NCBI RefSeq assembly: GCF_900110105.1
Contig: NZ_FOCL01000001.1
Coordinates: 682,001-746,000 of the forward strand
DNA from: Mucilaginibacter gossypiicola
Lineage (GTDB): Bacteria; Bacteroidota; Bacteroidia; Sphingobacteriales; Sphingobacteriaceae
DNA length: 64,000 nucleotides
Direction: 5' to 3'
Shown one piece after another: positions 25,356-34,632 of the stretch; position 1 is the first letter of the stretch, and each line of letters opens with the position of its first letter. The translations under genes were made by a program, and so were the position numbers. The notes under the pieces were generated by a model, which was not told the origin of the DNA, made no database searches, and saw only the letters and a list, made by a program, of their open reading frames with translations.

Positions 25356-26378
25356 TCAACCTTTTAAACCCGACGATGAACCTCTGATCTGCAGATTGGT
25401 TTTAAGAATTATAGAATGCGAAGCTGTGCTAACTCCTTTTGTATTAAGCTTTTTGAGCAAAACTGTGATCACATTATCAGCTATTTCATCAACCGGCTGG
25501 GCTATAGCCGTTACCGGGGGCGAATACAACTTAAAAACATCATAATCGTCAAATGATATAACAGCCATATCTTCAGGCACTTTAATACCCAGTGTACCAA
25601 ATATTTTAAGCCCGCAGGTACCCACATGGTTAGTACCAAAAACTACCGCGTCGAGATCTTTATGTTTTTTGAAAAACGCTGTCATTGGCTTAATGATCAT
25701 CTCTTCATCCTGATTAAAAACAATCTCTTTAATAACAGGCGTAAAACGACTTTCTTTCAATGCATCCTTATAACCCTGCATCCGGGCCGCCATTTGTGTT
25801 TGTGTGGAAGCGAAAGTAACAAAAGCTATATTTTTATAGCCTTGCTGTATTAAATGCCGGGTAGCATTATAGGTGCTGAACAGGTTGTCGATCTCTACAT
25901 AGTCGGTATTTACTTTTGGCAAATGCCTATCGAACATCACCACAGGCAAACCGTCCTTAAGTAGTTGTTCCACATCATCTTCAATACCTTCGGGCGGAGC
26001 AATAATGTAACCATCTACGTGCCTGTCGCGGAACATATTGATCAGCTCCTTGGTTTTTTGAGTATCATTGTCGGTACTGCAATAAAGTATCTTATATCCG
26101 TTTTTATAAGCCCTGTCTTCAATAAGCCGCGCTATGCTGGCAAAAAAAGGATTCGAAATATCTTCAACCATTAAACCAATGGTATTTGACTTACCGGTAC
26201 GCAGGCTTTTAGCCAGCGAGTTTGGCTTATAGCCTACTTCTTCAACATATTTGGTAACACGCTCTACCAGGTCCTCACCTATCCGTTTTTCCTTGGCCCG
26301 GCCATTCAGTATAAATGACACCGTGGTTTTAGAAACCTTTAATTCATTGGCTATATCAACAATCGATAGTTTTTTCAC
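25356..26378 (-). CDS. LacI-family transcriptional regulator, probable PUL regulator
   Basis: Starting at GTG 26378 the protein has 340 residues and opens with the canonical LacI DNA-binding block KKLSIVDIANELKVSKTTVSFILNG. A longer frame to 26423 would put a hydrophobic leader before it. The hinge helix is near VGYKPNSLAKSLRTGKSNTIG. The sugar-binding domain has two periplasmic-binding-type lobes, with IGLMVEDISNPFFASIARLIE and VISFDDYDVFKLYSPPVTAIAQP. It is downstream of fucP-like on the same strand. Nine near-identical operators with a central CG lie before PUL genes, one of them just 85 bp upstream of this start. The effector is unknown, probably a released sugar. Confidence 0.92.
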   Translation of the reverse strand: MKKLSIVDIANELKVSKTTVSFILNGRAKEKRIGEDLVERVTKYVEEVGYKPNSLAKSLRTGKSNTIGLMVEDISNPFFASIARLIEDRAYKNGYKILYCSTDNDTQKTKELINMFRDRHVDGYIIAPPEGIEDDVEQLLKDGLPVVMFDRHLPKVNTDYVEIDNLFSTYNATRHLIQQGYKNIAFVTFASTQTQMAARMQGYKDALKESRFTPVIKEIVFNQDEEMIIKPMTAFFKKHKDLDAVVFGTNHVGTCGLKIFGTLGIKVPEDMAVISFDDYDVFKLYSPPVTAIAQPVDEIADNVITVLLKKLNTKGVSTASHSIILKTNLQIRGSSSGLKG

Positions 26379-26462
26379 TCGGCTAAAATTGACTAAAATC
26401 AAATATAAAATATAATAGCCCAATAACCATAGATTATTGAGCTATTATTGGCCAAAATATAA

Positions 26463-26482
26463 AAATAAATCGATTAAGCTAC
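26463..26482 (-). promoter_or_regulatory. LacI-type operator overlapping the fucP-like stop, upstream of lacI
   Basis: AAATAAATCGATTAAGCTAC is the weakest of the nine sites. It keeps the central AATCGATT and the AGC at the same offset. Placed 85 bp before the lacI GTG, it suggests autoregulation. Confidence 0.5.
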
Positions 26483-27723
26483 ATTGATTGCACGCCTTGT
26501 TTATTAAGTTTTGGATAACTTATACCGAATAAAAATATCACGGCGTAGCAAATGATAGGCAGATAATAAGCTGTTGCAACATTATGGTTGGCAATGAGGC
26601 CCATAATTGGCGGAAACAACCCGCCTCCAACAACCCCCATTACGATAAATGAGGACGCATTTTGCGTTTGCGCCCCTAAATTTTTTAACCCAAGGCTGAA
26701 TATTGTTGGGAACATAATACTGAAGAAGAAGTTGATGAAAAGCAAAGCTACAAACGAAACCACGCCAAAGCCTTGTGCCACGATTATACACATCAGGATA
26801 TTGCCTAACGCAAAAATCGCCAGCAATTTATTTGGCGCTATGTAGCGCATTAAAAAGGTACCGATAAACCGACCGATCATCATCATTACCATGCTCAGTG
26901 AAAAATAATAACCTGCATGTTCGTCGGTCAAATGCATAATTTCGTGGCCATAGTTAATAAAAAATGCCCAGGTACCTCCTTGTGCTGCAACGTTAAATAA
27001 CTGGGCTATAGCTGCAAAAACAAAATGCTTTTTCCTGAATAAACTTTCAGAAACATGCCCCTCGCCGGCAACTGCGTATGAATCCGTTGCCACCACGTGT
27101 GGGTCCTGCAACGGTGGCACTTTTAAAAATGAGAATGCTACCCCAACCAATGCAATCACGGCCCCTATAGCTATGTAAAGGTGCTTTACCGATATCAGGT
27201 CATTTGAATGTTCCTGGCCACCTTTTAAAACAAAATAACCGCCCAGCAGCGGACCGATAACGCCACCAACGCCATTGAAGGCCTGCGAAAAGTTAATACG
27301 CTGATCGCTGGTGCGCTGGTCGCCGAGGGAGGCAACAAAAGGGTGTGACACAGTTTCGAGTGTTGCCAAACCACACGCAAGAACAAATAAGGCAATCCTG
27401 AAGAAGTCAAACGATTTAGCATCAGCCGCCGGAACAAACAGAAATGCACCTGCAGCATAAAGCCCAAGGCCCAAAAGAACACCGTTTTTATAACCGAATT
27501 TTTTCATGAACATACCCGCCGGAATGCCCATCACCGCATAGGCACCAAATAACGATAGCTGTACATAAGCCGAGCGCGATTTTGAAACATGTAAAACATT
27601 CTGAAAATGCTTGTTCAAAGTGTCTCCAAGGGTCATGGCTATCCCCCAGAGCATAAATAACGAGGTAACAAAAATGAGTACTACAAGGAACTTACGTTCA
27701 GTAAATTTAGGCTGGGTGTCCAT
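26479..27723 (-). CDS. FucP-type sugar:H+ symporter (MFS)
   Basis: A 414-residue, 12-helix MFS protein. It has the FucP/GlcP family opening FVTSLFMLWGIAMTLGDTLNKHFQNVLHVSKSRSAYVQLSLFGAYAVMGIPAGMFMKKFGYK. The block GLATLETVSHPFVASLGDQ contains a conserved Glu of the fucose-symporter family. NFSQAFNGVGGVIGPLLGGYF follows. It should import a monosaccharide, such as fucose, glucose or mannose, from the periplasm after PUL enzymes have released it. Lying between GH2 and the LacI gene, it fits the last step of glycan use. Substrate not determined by sequence. Confidence 0.88.
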   Translation of the reverse strand: MDTQPKFTERKFLVVLIFVTSLFMLWGIAMTLGDTLNKHFQNVLHVSKSRSAYVQLSLFGAYAVMGIPAGMFMKKFGYKNGVLLGLGLYAAGAFLFVPAADAKSFDFFRIALFVLACGLATLETVSHPFVASLGDQRTSDQRINFSQAFNGVGGVIGPLLGGYFVLKGGQEHSNDLISVKHLYIAIGAVIALVGVAFSFLKVPPLQDPHVVATDSYAVAGEGHVSESLFRKKHFVFAAIAQLFNVAAQGGTWAFFINYGHEIMHLTDEHAGYYFSLSMVMMMIGRFIGTFLMRYIAPNKLLAIFALGNILMCIIVAQGFGVVSFVALLFINFFFSIMFPTIFSLGLKNLGAQTQNASSFIVMGVVGGGLFPPIMGLIANHNVATAYYLPIICYAVIFLFGISYPKLNKQGVQSM

Positions 27724-27788
27724 TGTGCAGGTTTGTATATTAATTGGACCGGTAAATTAGCTTAAAACTTCAATGTACCCAAAGCTTA

Positions 27789-30758
27789 TTATTTATTTTG
27801 TGCCATTACCGGATCATTGTAGGGCTGCACCAATAATTTAACATGATCCTTACCCAACAATGCTGCGTCAAATTCTATCCTTATATCTTTTGATTCGCCT
27901 CTCATGAGTGAAAAGTAATTATCATTCATGATAGCAGGTAAAACTTGTTCGCCGGTACTTGCTTTGGTAGCTTGTACACGAATGGCAAAAGCAACCGCCT
28001 TTGATGATGATGGGTTACTGATCTTAGCATCTACATAGTACCTGCTATTAATTTGTTTTATCACCGATGATACTTTCAGGTTTACTTTTGGCAGTTGATT
28101 AAGGGCGGTAAAATCTGTCCGTTTATTACCTCTCCAGTAAAAATTATCCGATATCAGTTTTCCGTTCTTATCTACCAATTTCAGTTTAATGAAATGAACA
28201 TCAGTAAGGCCGCTGCTTTGGGGGGCACCACCGTACACCTCAAAATCCCAAAGCGAGTATCCCCAGCCCGAACCACGCTGTAGCCCATACATGCGCACGT
28301 AGCGGCCTTTTACCTCATCGAAGGTGATTTGCTGAACGCCGACATGACCATCTCCGCTTTCATAAACATCTTTCCAGGTTTTAGCATCATCAGATACCTG
28401 GATTTTGAAAGCTTTACCATAAGCCTCTTCCCAATTCAATTTAGCACCGTTTATCTCTTGCTCCTTGCCAAGATCAACATAGATCCATTCCGCGTCAGTT
28501 GAATTACTTGCCCACCGGCTGCCCGAATTACCATCAGTTACAGAACCTGCTTCGCCCATAGTAGTTGATGACGCAAAAGCAGGCTTGTTAAGTGCCAGAT
28601 TTTCGCGGTTATCGGCGAAAGCCATTGTAAAGCAGTTTAGGGCTGTATTTGATGGCGCGTCGATGGTTTTTGCCAAGCTATATTGCTTTACAATTTGTCC
28701 GTCGCTATTGTAAACATCCGCGTAGGCGGTCAATTCATTTTCATCATTACGGGTAGTATTGATCACTTTAATGGCATTGTTTACCGGGTTCCATTGAATG
28801 TGTAATGGTTCACAGGCTTTTTTAGCTCCCCAGTAAGCACCGGTAAGGTCATAGTAATAATCATAAGTCTGCCACACCAGTGAGGGGTATGCCGACTGGC
28901 TCATCCAGGTCATGATACCCGAAGCATCCTCCCAAATGTTATCTTCCCAGCCTTCGTACATGGCTTTGTTAGTTTCGATGTTTAACAATTGAGCTTTACG
29001 GCAATAATCCTCAATACCCGAAGCTGCTCCATATCGGTTTTTAATACCATCATCATACCTGTCGGGCCCGGCATTACCTGCCGACGGGCCGAAGAAATGC
29101 AGGTTCCACATCTCATTGCGGGGCCACCATTTATCCTTAGGCATAAACTTCTTAAAGCTATCGAAATTGGTAAATACCGCAGTGCCAATCTCACTACGTA
29201 AGCCCCAACCCTGGTTACCACCAAAACCATTGGGAAAACGGCTAAAGTACCAGCGCGGATCAAAGTTAGTCCACGGGCCGCTGCCGGTCAGGTTACCTGC
29301 GTGCGAATTGGGTTGATAATACCTGTCATTCCCATCATAAGCGCTGATATCTTCACGAAGCCAGTTATTAAGCGGCGGCAAAGGTTCACCCTCATTATCA
29401 CCGCACCAAATGGCAATTGAAGGGTGATTCCTGAACCGTTTTATTTTTTCGATGGCATTGGCGTTAAACGTATTTACATCATTAGGCAAATTAGGGATAG
29501 AATTAAGCCAGAAATCATCCCAAACCATCATACCGTATTTGTCGCAGGCATCATAAAACTCTTCATCCGTTGTTGATCCAATCCAGTTACGAATGATGTT
29601 AAAGTTCATCTCTTTGTGTAAACGTACCTTGGTGTCATACTCATCTCCACGGCAACGCAGCATATATTCGGCCATGCCCCAGTTACCACCTTTTAAAAAT
29701 ACTTTGGTGCCGTTCACATACAAATGCAAAACATGACCAACGGTATCGTAGCTGTACTTTTTAATGCCAAATTTAATCTGTTTGCTATCAGAAACTTCAT
29801 CACCAAGCTTCAGGCTTAAGTTACAAGTGTACAGGTTGGCTTCGCCGTAGCCATTCGGCCACCAGAGCCTGGGGCCGTTTATTATCAATTGCGAAAAATG
29901 TTTAGGGTCGATCCGGATCTCGGCATTACTGTTAGCCCCAACAAATACTTTCTGGGTAAACTGAATATTTCCCGGATTAATAACGCCTGTTAACACACCT
30001 GTTTGAAAACCGTCAGTACTATTTTTCACCCCAAGTGAAACAGATACTTCGGCACGAGCTGTGGTAGGCACTTCTGTGCGAATCCAGGGATCATTGATGG
30101 TAAGGCTTCCGGTATTGGTCAGGTATACATCATCAGTGATGCCGCTATTAAGGCCTGGAACGTAAGGCATCCAATCCCAACTGGCGCTGGGAATATAGGT
30201 TGGACTGGCATAATTTACTAAAGGGTTTAGTGGACAATAAACCAAAACAGCCAATGTATTGGCACTGTTTTTATTAACCATTTTGGTTATATCATACATC
30301 CCGCGCTGCATAAAACCATCTAAACTGCCTATCTTTTTTCCGTTAAGGTAGATCTCGGCTTTGCGGTTTATACCCTTAAAGTTGAGCCAGATCTTTTGTT
30401 TGGTAAAATTAGCGGGAACATTAAACTCCGTACGGTACCAGAAACTACGATCGTATTTCTTTTTATCAACCTTGTAGATATTATCAGCAAAATTGGGATC
30501 CTTTTCTAAACCTGCAGCTACGTATGAAGAGAATACAGTGCCAGGAACAATAGCCTTTACCCAATCTGTAGCTGCATAGTTATTTTTGTAGATGTCGAGG
30601 CTATCGGCTCCCAGATCGGCTTGTGCTTTTACTTTCCAGGTTATTTGTTTGTTGGTGTTGTTTAGGTAAAATATTTCCTGCGCTGATGTTTTATTGACCA
30701 TCATTATCACCGAAGTAAATAACAGAATTGACTTTTTTATTTTGTAAATATTGATCAT
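27789..30758 (-). CDS. GH2 glycosidase (beta-mannosidase / exo-beta-glucosaminidase-like) with discoidin domain
   Basis: A 989-residue secreted enzyme with a 26-residue signal peptide. Domains follow GH2 order: a jelly-roll sugar-binding domain (residues about 40-220, containing WLNFKGINRKAEIYLNGKKIG), an Ig-like domain, then a TIM barrel. The acid/base is probably E456 (IWCGDNEGEP) and the nucleophile E523 (LRSEIGTAVF). A discoidin (F5/8 type C) domain occupies about 715-845 (ASSTTMGEAGSVTDGNSGSR), followed by a final Ig-like domain of about 140 residues. The spacing of the two acids and SWDWMPYVPGLNSGITDDV resemble CsxA-type exo-beta-glucosaminidases and some beta-mannosidases. In a GH92 context beta-mannosidase is plausible, but this is inference. 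Confidence 0.9.
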   Translation of the reverse strand: MINIYKIKKSILLFTSVIMMVNKTSAQEIFYLNNTNKQITWKVKAQADLGADSLDIYKNNYAATDWVKAIVPGTVFSSYVAAGLEKDPNFADNIYKVDKKKYDRSFWYRTEFNVPANFTKQKIWLNFKGINRKAEIYLNGKKIGSLDGFMQRGMYDITKMVNKNSANTLAVLVYCPLNPLVNYASPTYIPSASWDWMPYVPGLNSGITDDVYLTNTGSLTINDPWIRTEVPTTARAEVSVSLGVKNSTDGFQTGVLTGVINPGNIQFTQKVFVGANSNAEIRIDPKHFSQLIINGPRLWWPNGYGEANLYTCNLSLKLGDEVSDSKQIKFGIKKYSYDTVGHVLHLYVNGTKVFLKGGNWGMAEYMLRCRGDEYDTKVRLHKEMNFNIIRNWIGSTTDEEFYDACDKYGMMVWDDFWLNSIPNLPNDVNTFNANAIEKIKRFRNHPSIAIWCGDNEGEPLPPLNNWLREDISAYDGNDRYYQPNSHAGNLTGSGPWTNFDPRWYFSRFPNGFGGNQGWGLRSEIGTAVFTNFDSFKKFMPKDKWWPRNEMWNLHFFGPSAGNAGPDRYDDGIKNRYGAASGIEDYCRKAQLLNIETNKAMYEGWEDNIWEDASGIMTWMSQSAYPSLVWQTYDYYYDLTGAYWGAKKACEPLHIQWNPVNNAIKVINTTRNDENELTAYADVYNSDGQIVKQYSLAKTIDAPSNTALNCFTMAFADNRENLALNKPAFASSTTMGEAGSVTDGNSGSRWASNSTDAEWIYVDLGKEQEINGAKLNWEEAYGKAFKIQVSDDAKTWKDVYESGDGHVGVQQITFDEVKGRYVRMYGLQRGSGWGYSLWDFEVYGGAPQSSGLTDVHFIKLKLVDKNGKLISDNFYWRGNKRTDFTALNQLPKVNLKVSSVIKQINSRYYVDAKISNPSSSKAVAFAIRVQATKASTGEQVLPAIMNDNYFSLMRGESKDIRIEFDAALLGKDHVKLLVQPYNDPVMAQNK

Positions 30759-30775
30759 AAAATCGTTTTAGTAAG
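30756..30775 (-). promoter_or_regulatory. LacI-type operator overlapping the GH2 start codon
   Basis: CATAAAATCGTTTTAGTAAG matches the PUL operator consensus in 15 of 20 positions. The start codon (30758-30756) lies inside it. Repression by roadblock or blocked initiation is possible. A longer transcript from a more distant promoter would cross it. Confidence 0.6.
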
Positions 30776-30820
30776 TATTAAAATAACTTTCATGTCCTTG
30801 TATTCGATTAGACATTCTTT

Positions 30821-30990
30821 GTCATCCTGAGCGGAGCGAAGGATCTTCTTCGATAAGCAAAGTCGCTATACAGGGCGAAGAAGATGCTTCGTTCCTACCT
30901 ATAACAAAATTAACAATAGGTGTCATGCTGAGCCTGTCGAAGCATGTTGAGTTGGGCCTCTGCGCGCCCTTCGACAAGCTCAGGGTGACA
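30821..30990. repeat. Two adjacent REP-like palindromic elements
   Basis: Element A: GGAGCGAAGGATCTTCTTCG (30833-30852) against an imperfect complement at 30876-30895, with two mismatches. Element B: TGTCATGCTGAGCCTGTCGA (from 30921, 22 bp) against a complement at 30969-30990, with three mismatches. Both are GC-richer than the surroundings. They begin with variants of the GTCATCCTGAGC motif found as scattered repeats in many bacterial genomes. They fill the GH2-GH92 gap and could be folded RNA or terminators. Confidence 0.75.
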
Positions 30991-31016
30991 GTGCCTTTGC
31001 ACCTAATTTAGATAGT

Positions 31017-33293
31017 TTATTGTGCCTTCGAAAGCGAAAACGGCCTGTCTTCAGGCGCTATCCCGCGGTTTGTAGCCGGCTTATCCCCCATTTCAAAATG
31101 CAATACACCTCCGTTCATGATATCCGCCTGGGTAATCCAGTTATGGGTATATGGTTTGCCATTAAGTGTAGCCGATTGAATATACACATTCTCCTTGCTG
31201 TTATTATTAGCCTCAATCACGAACTTTTTGCCATTTTCCAAAGCAATAGTCATCTTTTTAAACAGTGGACTACCAATCACATATTGATCGGTACCGGGAC
31301 AAACGCTGTAGAAACCGGCGGCACTCAGCACAAACCATGACGACATTTGGCCTTCATCCTCATCACCGGGGTAACCGTTTTCACCGGCGTTATACATTTT
31401 ATCCATCACATCGCGCAGATGTTGCTGGGCTTTCCAGGGTTGACCAGCGTAGTTGTACATGTAAAGCAAATGGTGAATAGGCTCGTTGCCCTGGGCATAT
31501 TGTCCCATTTTAAATTCGGCCATTTCTGTCATTTCGTGGATTACCTGGCCGTACCCTCCTACTTTGATGGTTCCAGGCTCTGTAAATACCGAATCTATCT
31601 TGGCGGTAAAATTCTTCTCGCCGCCCATCAGGTTGATGAGCCCTTGCGTATCATGAAAAACCGACCAGGTCCAGTGCCAGGCATTGCCTTCGGTGTAAGG
31701 GCCGCCCCAATCCATCGGGTCAAAAGGCTCAATCCAGTTACCCTGTGCATCTTTCGAGCGCATAAACCGAGTTTTGGTGTCGAACAGATTTTTGTAGTTG
31801 TACATCTGCCTTGCAAAAACCTCCTCATAAAATTTATTGCCGGTAAGCTTAGCTAATTGGTAGCCACAAAAATCGTCATAAGCAAACTCTAGTGTCCAGG
31901 CGGTTGAACCAAGAGTTTGCGGCGTAAATGGCACATAGCCATTGGTATAATATTCTTTCCAACCCGGGCGACCGTTAGCACTACCCCATGGGCCTTTGTT
32001 TGTTGCTTCGTGATAGTAAGCTTCCAGAGCCTTTTTAGGGTCAAAAGTGCGGATGCCTTTTACCCATGCATCCGCCAACAAGGATATAGAATGGTTCCCC
32101 AACATGCCACCGGTTTCAGCCGGGAATGACCACGCGGGAAGCCAGCCACACTGCTGTTGTGCATCAAGCAGCGCCTGTACCAACTGCCCCTCCATTTTAG
32201 GATGCAATACTGTATTCAAAGGAAACTGGGCGCGGAAGGTATCCCAAAAACCATTATCGGTATACATATAACCATCATGAATTTTACCATCATAAGGGCT
32301 GTAATAGTATGGCTTACCATCTTTTCCATACTCAAAAAACTGGTGCGAAAACAGGTTAGCATGGTACATACAGGAATAAAATGTAGCCTTTTGATCTTCA
32401 GTACCGCCCTCAACGGCCATACGGCCAAGCAACTGGTTCCATACCTTGTCTGCTGCTTTATGGGTATCGTCAAATGATTTAAACCTGCCCAATTCGGTAT
32501 TCAGCGTAAGCTCCGCTTGTTCGGGACTGATATAAGACGAGGCTACTTTAGCCTGCACAGTTTCGCCATCTTTAAATTGAATATACGCTCCAACACCCTC
32601 TCCCTCTGCAGTTTGATTTTTTGCGACAAGGGTATTCTTTTTATTTTCCCAGGTGCCATAATTGACAAACGGCTTATCAAAAATGATAACAAAGTAATTT
32701 CTGAAATCTTTGGGAGCCCAGCGACAATTGTTCACATAGCCTGTTATTTTGCGCTCGGCAGGAATGATCTTCACTTCACTCATTTTGGTGTAACCATCCA
32801 ACACAAGGTATGAGGCCTTACCTTTCGGAAAAGAAAACCGTAAATGCGCGCCCCTTTCGGTGGGCGACATTTCGGTGGTGATATTGTTATCAAGCTTTAC
32901 CTTGTAATAACTTGGTTGCGCTATCTCGTTATCATGACTAAATGATGCCGCCCTTTCATCTTCATTGACAACCAATTTACCGGTAACTGGCATCAGTGAA
33001 AACACCGCGTAATCATTCACCCATGAACTGCATTGATGTGATTGCTGAAAACCGCGAATAGTATGCTCAAAATACTGATACTTCCAGCCATCGCCATTTT
33101 TACCTGTCTGCGCAGTCCAGGTGTTCATGCCGAAGGGTAGCGAGGTAGCAGGGTAAGTATTACCGTATGAAAACTCATATTTGGTATTGGTACCCTGACG
33201 GGTATTCACATACTTTACAAGATTAGTCTCCTGTGCAAATAGGTTTCCGGTATAAATAAGCGCAGCAGCGCAAACAAGCGAACGTATTTTCAT
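31017..33293 (-). CDS. GH92 alpha-mannosidase
   Basis: A 758-residue secreted enzyme with a signal peptide ending at FAQ. GH92 enzymes are Ca2+-dependent exo-alpha-mannosidases. The N-terminal beta-sandwich has NTYPATSLPFGMNTW. The (alpha/alpha)6 barrel carries GGMLGNHSISLLADAWVKGI, NEPIHHLLYMYNYAGQPW, and the conserved ending GDEDEGQMSSWFVLSAAGFYSVCPG. In crystallised relatives the acidic residues of these last two blocks provide acid, base and Ca2+ ligands. It differs from the second GH92 at 51591-53930, so the two may attack different linkages. A LacI operator and an exact -7 box lie upstream, making it the start of a transcript into GH2. Confidence 0.93.
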   Translation of the reverse strand: MKIRSLVCAAALIYTGNLFAQETNLVKYVNTRQGTNTKYEFSYGNTYPATSLPFGMNTWTAQTGKNGDGWKYQYFEHTIRGFQQSHQCSSWVNDYAVFSLMPVTGKLVVNEDERAASFSHDNEIAQPSYYKVKLDNNITTEMSPTERGAHLRFSFPKGKASYLVLDGYTKMSEVKIIPAERKITGYVNNCRWAPKDFRNYFVIIFDKPFVNYGTWENKKNTLVAKNQTAEGEGVGAYIQFKDGETVQAKVASSYISPEQAELTLNTELGRFKSFDDTHKAADKVWNQLLGRMAVEGGTEDQKATFYSCMYHANLFSHQFFEYGKDGKPYYYSPYDGKIHDGYMYTDNGFWDTFRAQFPLNTVLHPKMEGQLVQALLDAQQQCGWLPAWSFPAETGGMLGNHSISLLADAWVKGIRTFDPKKALEAYYHEATNKGPWGSANGRPGWKEYYTNGYVPFTPQTLGSTAWTLEFAYDDFCGYQLAKLTGNKFYEEVFARQMYNYKNLFDTKTRFMRSKDAQGNWIEPFDPMDWGGPYTEGNAWHWTWSVFHDTQGLINLMGGEKNFTAKIDSVFTEPGTIKVGGYGQVIHEMTEMAEFKMGQYAQGNEPIHHLLYMYNYAGQPWKAQQHLRDVMDKMYNAGENGYPGDEDEGQMSSWFVLSAAGFYSVCPGTDQYVIGSPLFKKMTIALENGKKFVIEANNNSKENVYIQSATLNGKPYTHNWITQADIMNGGVLHFEMGDKPATNRGIAPEDRPFSLSKAQ

Positions 33294-33341
33294 TGGTTTA
33301 TAATGGTATCAGGGCTTGGTGATTGAAGAAATCGTCACGAA

Positions 33342-33371
33342 CAAATTTAACAATTAAATCGATTTAGCAAA
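33342..33371 (-). promoter_or_regulatory. LacI operator plus -7 box of the GH92/GH2 transcript
   Basis: AATTAAATCGATTTAGCAAA (33352-33371) is a full operator. On the minus strand it is followed after 2 bp by an exact -7 box TAAATTTG (33349-33342), about 50 bp before the ATG. The operator thus occupies the -10 to -30 region, which is the best-placed example in the set. Confidence 0.8.
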
Positions 33372-33433
33372 ATAACATTTTAAATAAGATTACAGCAGAA
33401 AGAATCTCCCTGAAAGCTCATTTAAAATATTGG

Positions 33434-34624
33434 CTATTCAAACTTTACCCTGATAAACCTTGGCCTGTACAGGTTGGGATATTTCTTCAGGTCGTTTAAA
33501 AAATCAACGGAATTAATGTTGTAACTGATCAGCAATTCACCGGGCTTTGATAGGCTTGGATGGGCTTTGGCATTATAAACCACAAAGGTTTTGGCAGTCA
33601 AATCCGGTTTGCAATCCCATAATTTAATGATCGGGCCGAAAGGACCAACTGGGCTTGCCCCTATCCGCATGCCTACAGATGTAGTCATCCCCCCTACCTG
33701 GAATATCAAGGCATAACGGCCATCGGGCAACGGACTGAAGCTTAACTCATTTGATACGCTGCTGGTTACATTAGCAACCTGTTCCATATCGCTTACCCAG
33801 GCTTTTCCGTCGTAGAAAGTCCACTTACTGTAATTTTCAAAATCTTTGGGTAAAACACGGGCAACCATCATGTGTTTGGCCATACCCCTCACCCCGTAAA
33901 CATAAATATATCCATCGGGCTTGGGCGCACCGGCCTCTTTAGTATTTACATAGATTCCCGCACCAAACGAACCACTTTCTCCCTTTTTGTCCATCAGGTA
34001 AAACGGCGTATCCATTTGCTTGAGGTCTTTGTAAGGCGGTTTGCTGTTTGTCGGGATCTTGATCAACGTATTACCAACCTCTCTGAAACCAAACGCCTCA
34101 TTGCTTACATTATGAACCCGGTACCCAAAAATGTAGATATTGTTATTCAGCGCCTGGTTAACAAAGCCATCGCCAAGCCAGTAGTAATCTGTAGGGCCGG
34201 TGTTAGGTGTATGTGGGATAAAAACCGACTCGGGTTCGCCTTTGGCATTCTTATCCCAATAAAATTTCATCTGCTTATCCAAGGGCTCATTGCCTTTTAA
34301 TTCGGCTACCGCATTATGGATCATTACCGCTCCGGGAGCCGTGGTATTGTCACGCACCGCACCAATCATGCTGTCGCTAAAAATAAAAAGCACTTTATCA
34401 TTGGCTTTTGCCTGGCCGGTTTCCCTGCCATTTAAAGGAATGGTATAAATACCATCGCCACCAAACCAGCCCGAATCACGTTTTAACAAAGCCGACCATT
34501 CTGGAGCGGCCTCAACTTTAAATTTAATATTGGTTACATCAACTGTATCTGCCTTTTGAGCAAAGGTTTTGTTTGTTAAGGTCAGGCTCAAAAAAGCTAA
34601 ACAAGCAAGGGTGTTTTTTTTCAT
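33434..34624 (-). CDS. Secreted DUF4185/DUF5005-like beta-propeller protein
   Basis: A 396-residue protein with a signal peptide ending near FAQ. It is all-beta with repeated blades; recognisable blocks include DSGWFGGDGIYTIPL, VLFIFSDSMIGAV, DYYWLGDGFVNQ, DGYIYVYGVRG and the C-terminal HPSLSKPGELLISYNINS. This resembles DUF4185/DUF5005 families, which have propeller folds like GH43/GH32 proteins. A catalytic triad is not obvious. It lies 8 bp downstream of the Lgt-like gene. The C-terminal half of the ricin-lectin protein at 49768-51462 has the same pattern. Enzyme activity on the PUL glycan is possible but unshown. Confidence 0.7.
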   Translation of the reverse strand: MKKNTLACLAFLSLTLTNKTFAQKADTVDVTNIKFKVEAAPEWSALLKRDSGWFGGDGIYTIPLNGRETGQAKANDKVLFIFSDSMIGAVRDNTTAPGAVMIHNAVAELKGNEPLDKQMKFYWDKNAKGEPESVFIPHTPNTGPTDYYWLGDGFVNQALNNNIYIFGYRVHNVSNEAFGFREVGNTLIKIPTNSKPPYKDLKQMDTPFYLMDKKGESGSFGAGIYVNTKEAGAPKPDGYIYVYGVRGMAKHMMVARVLPKDFENYSKWTFYDGKAWVSDMEQVANVTSSVSNELSFSPLPDGRYALIFQVGGMTTSVGMRIGASPVGPFGPIIKLWDCKPDLTAKTFVVYNAKAHPSLSKPGELLISYNINSVDFLNDLKKYPNLYRPRFIRVKFE

Positions 34625-34632
34625 TTCGATAT

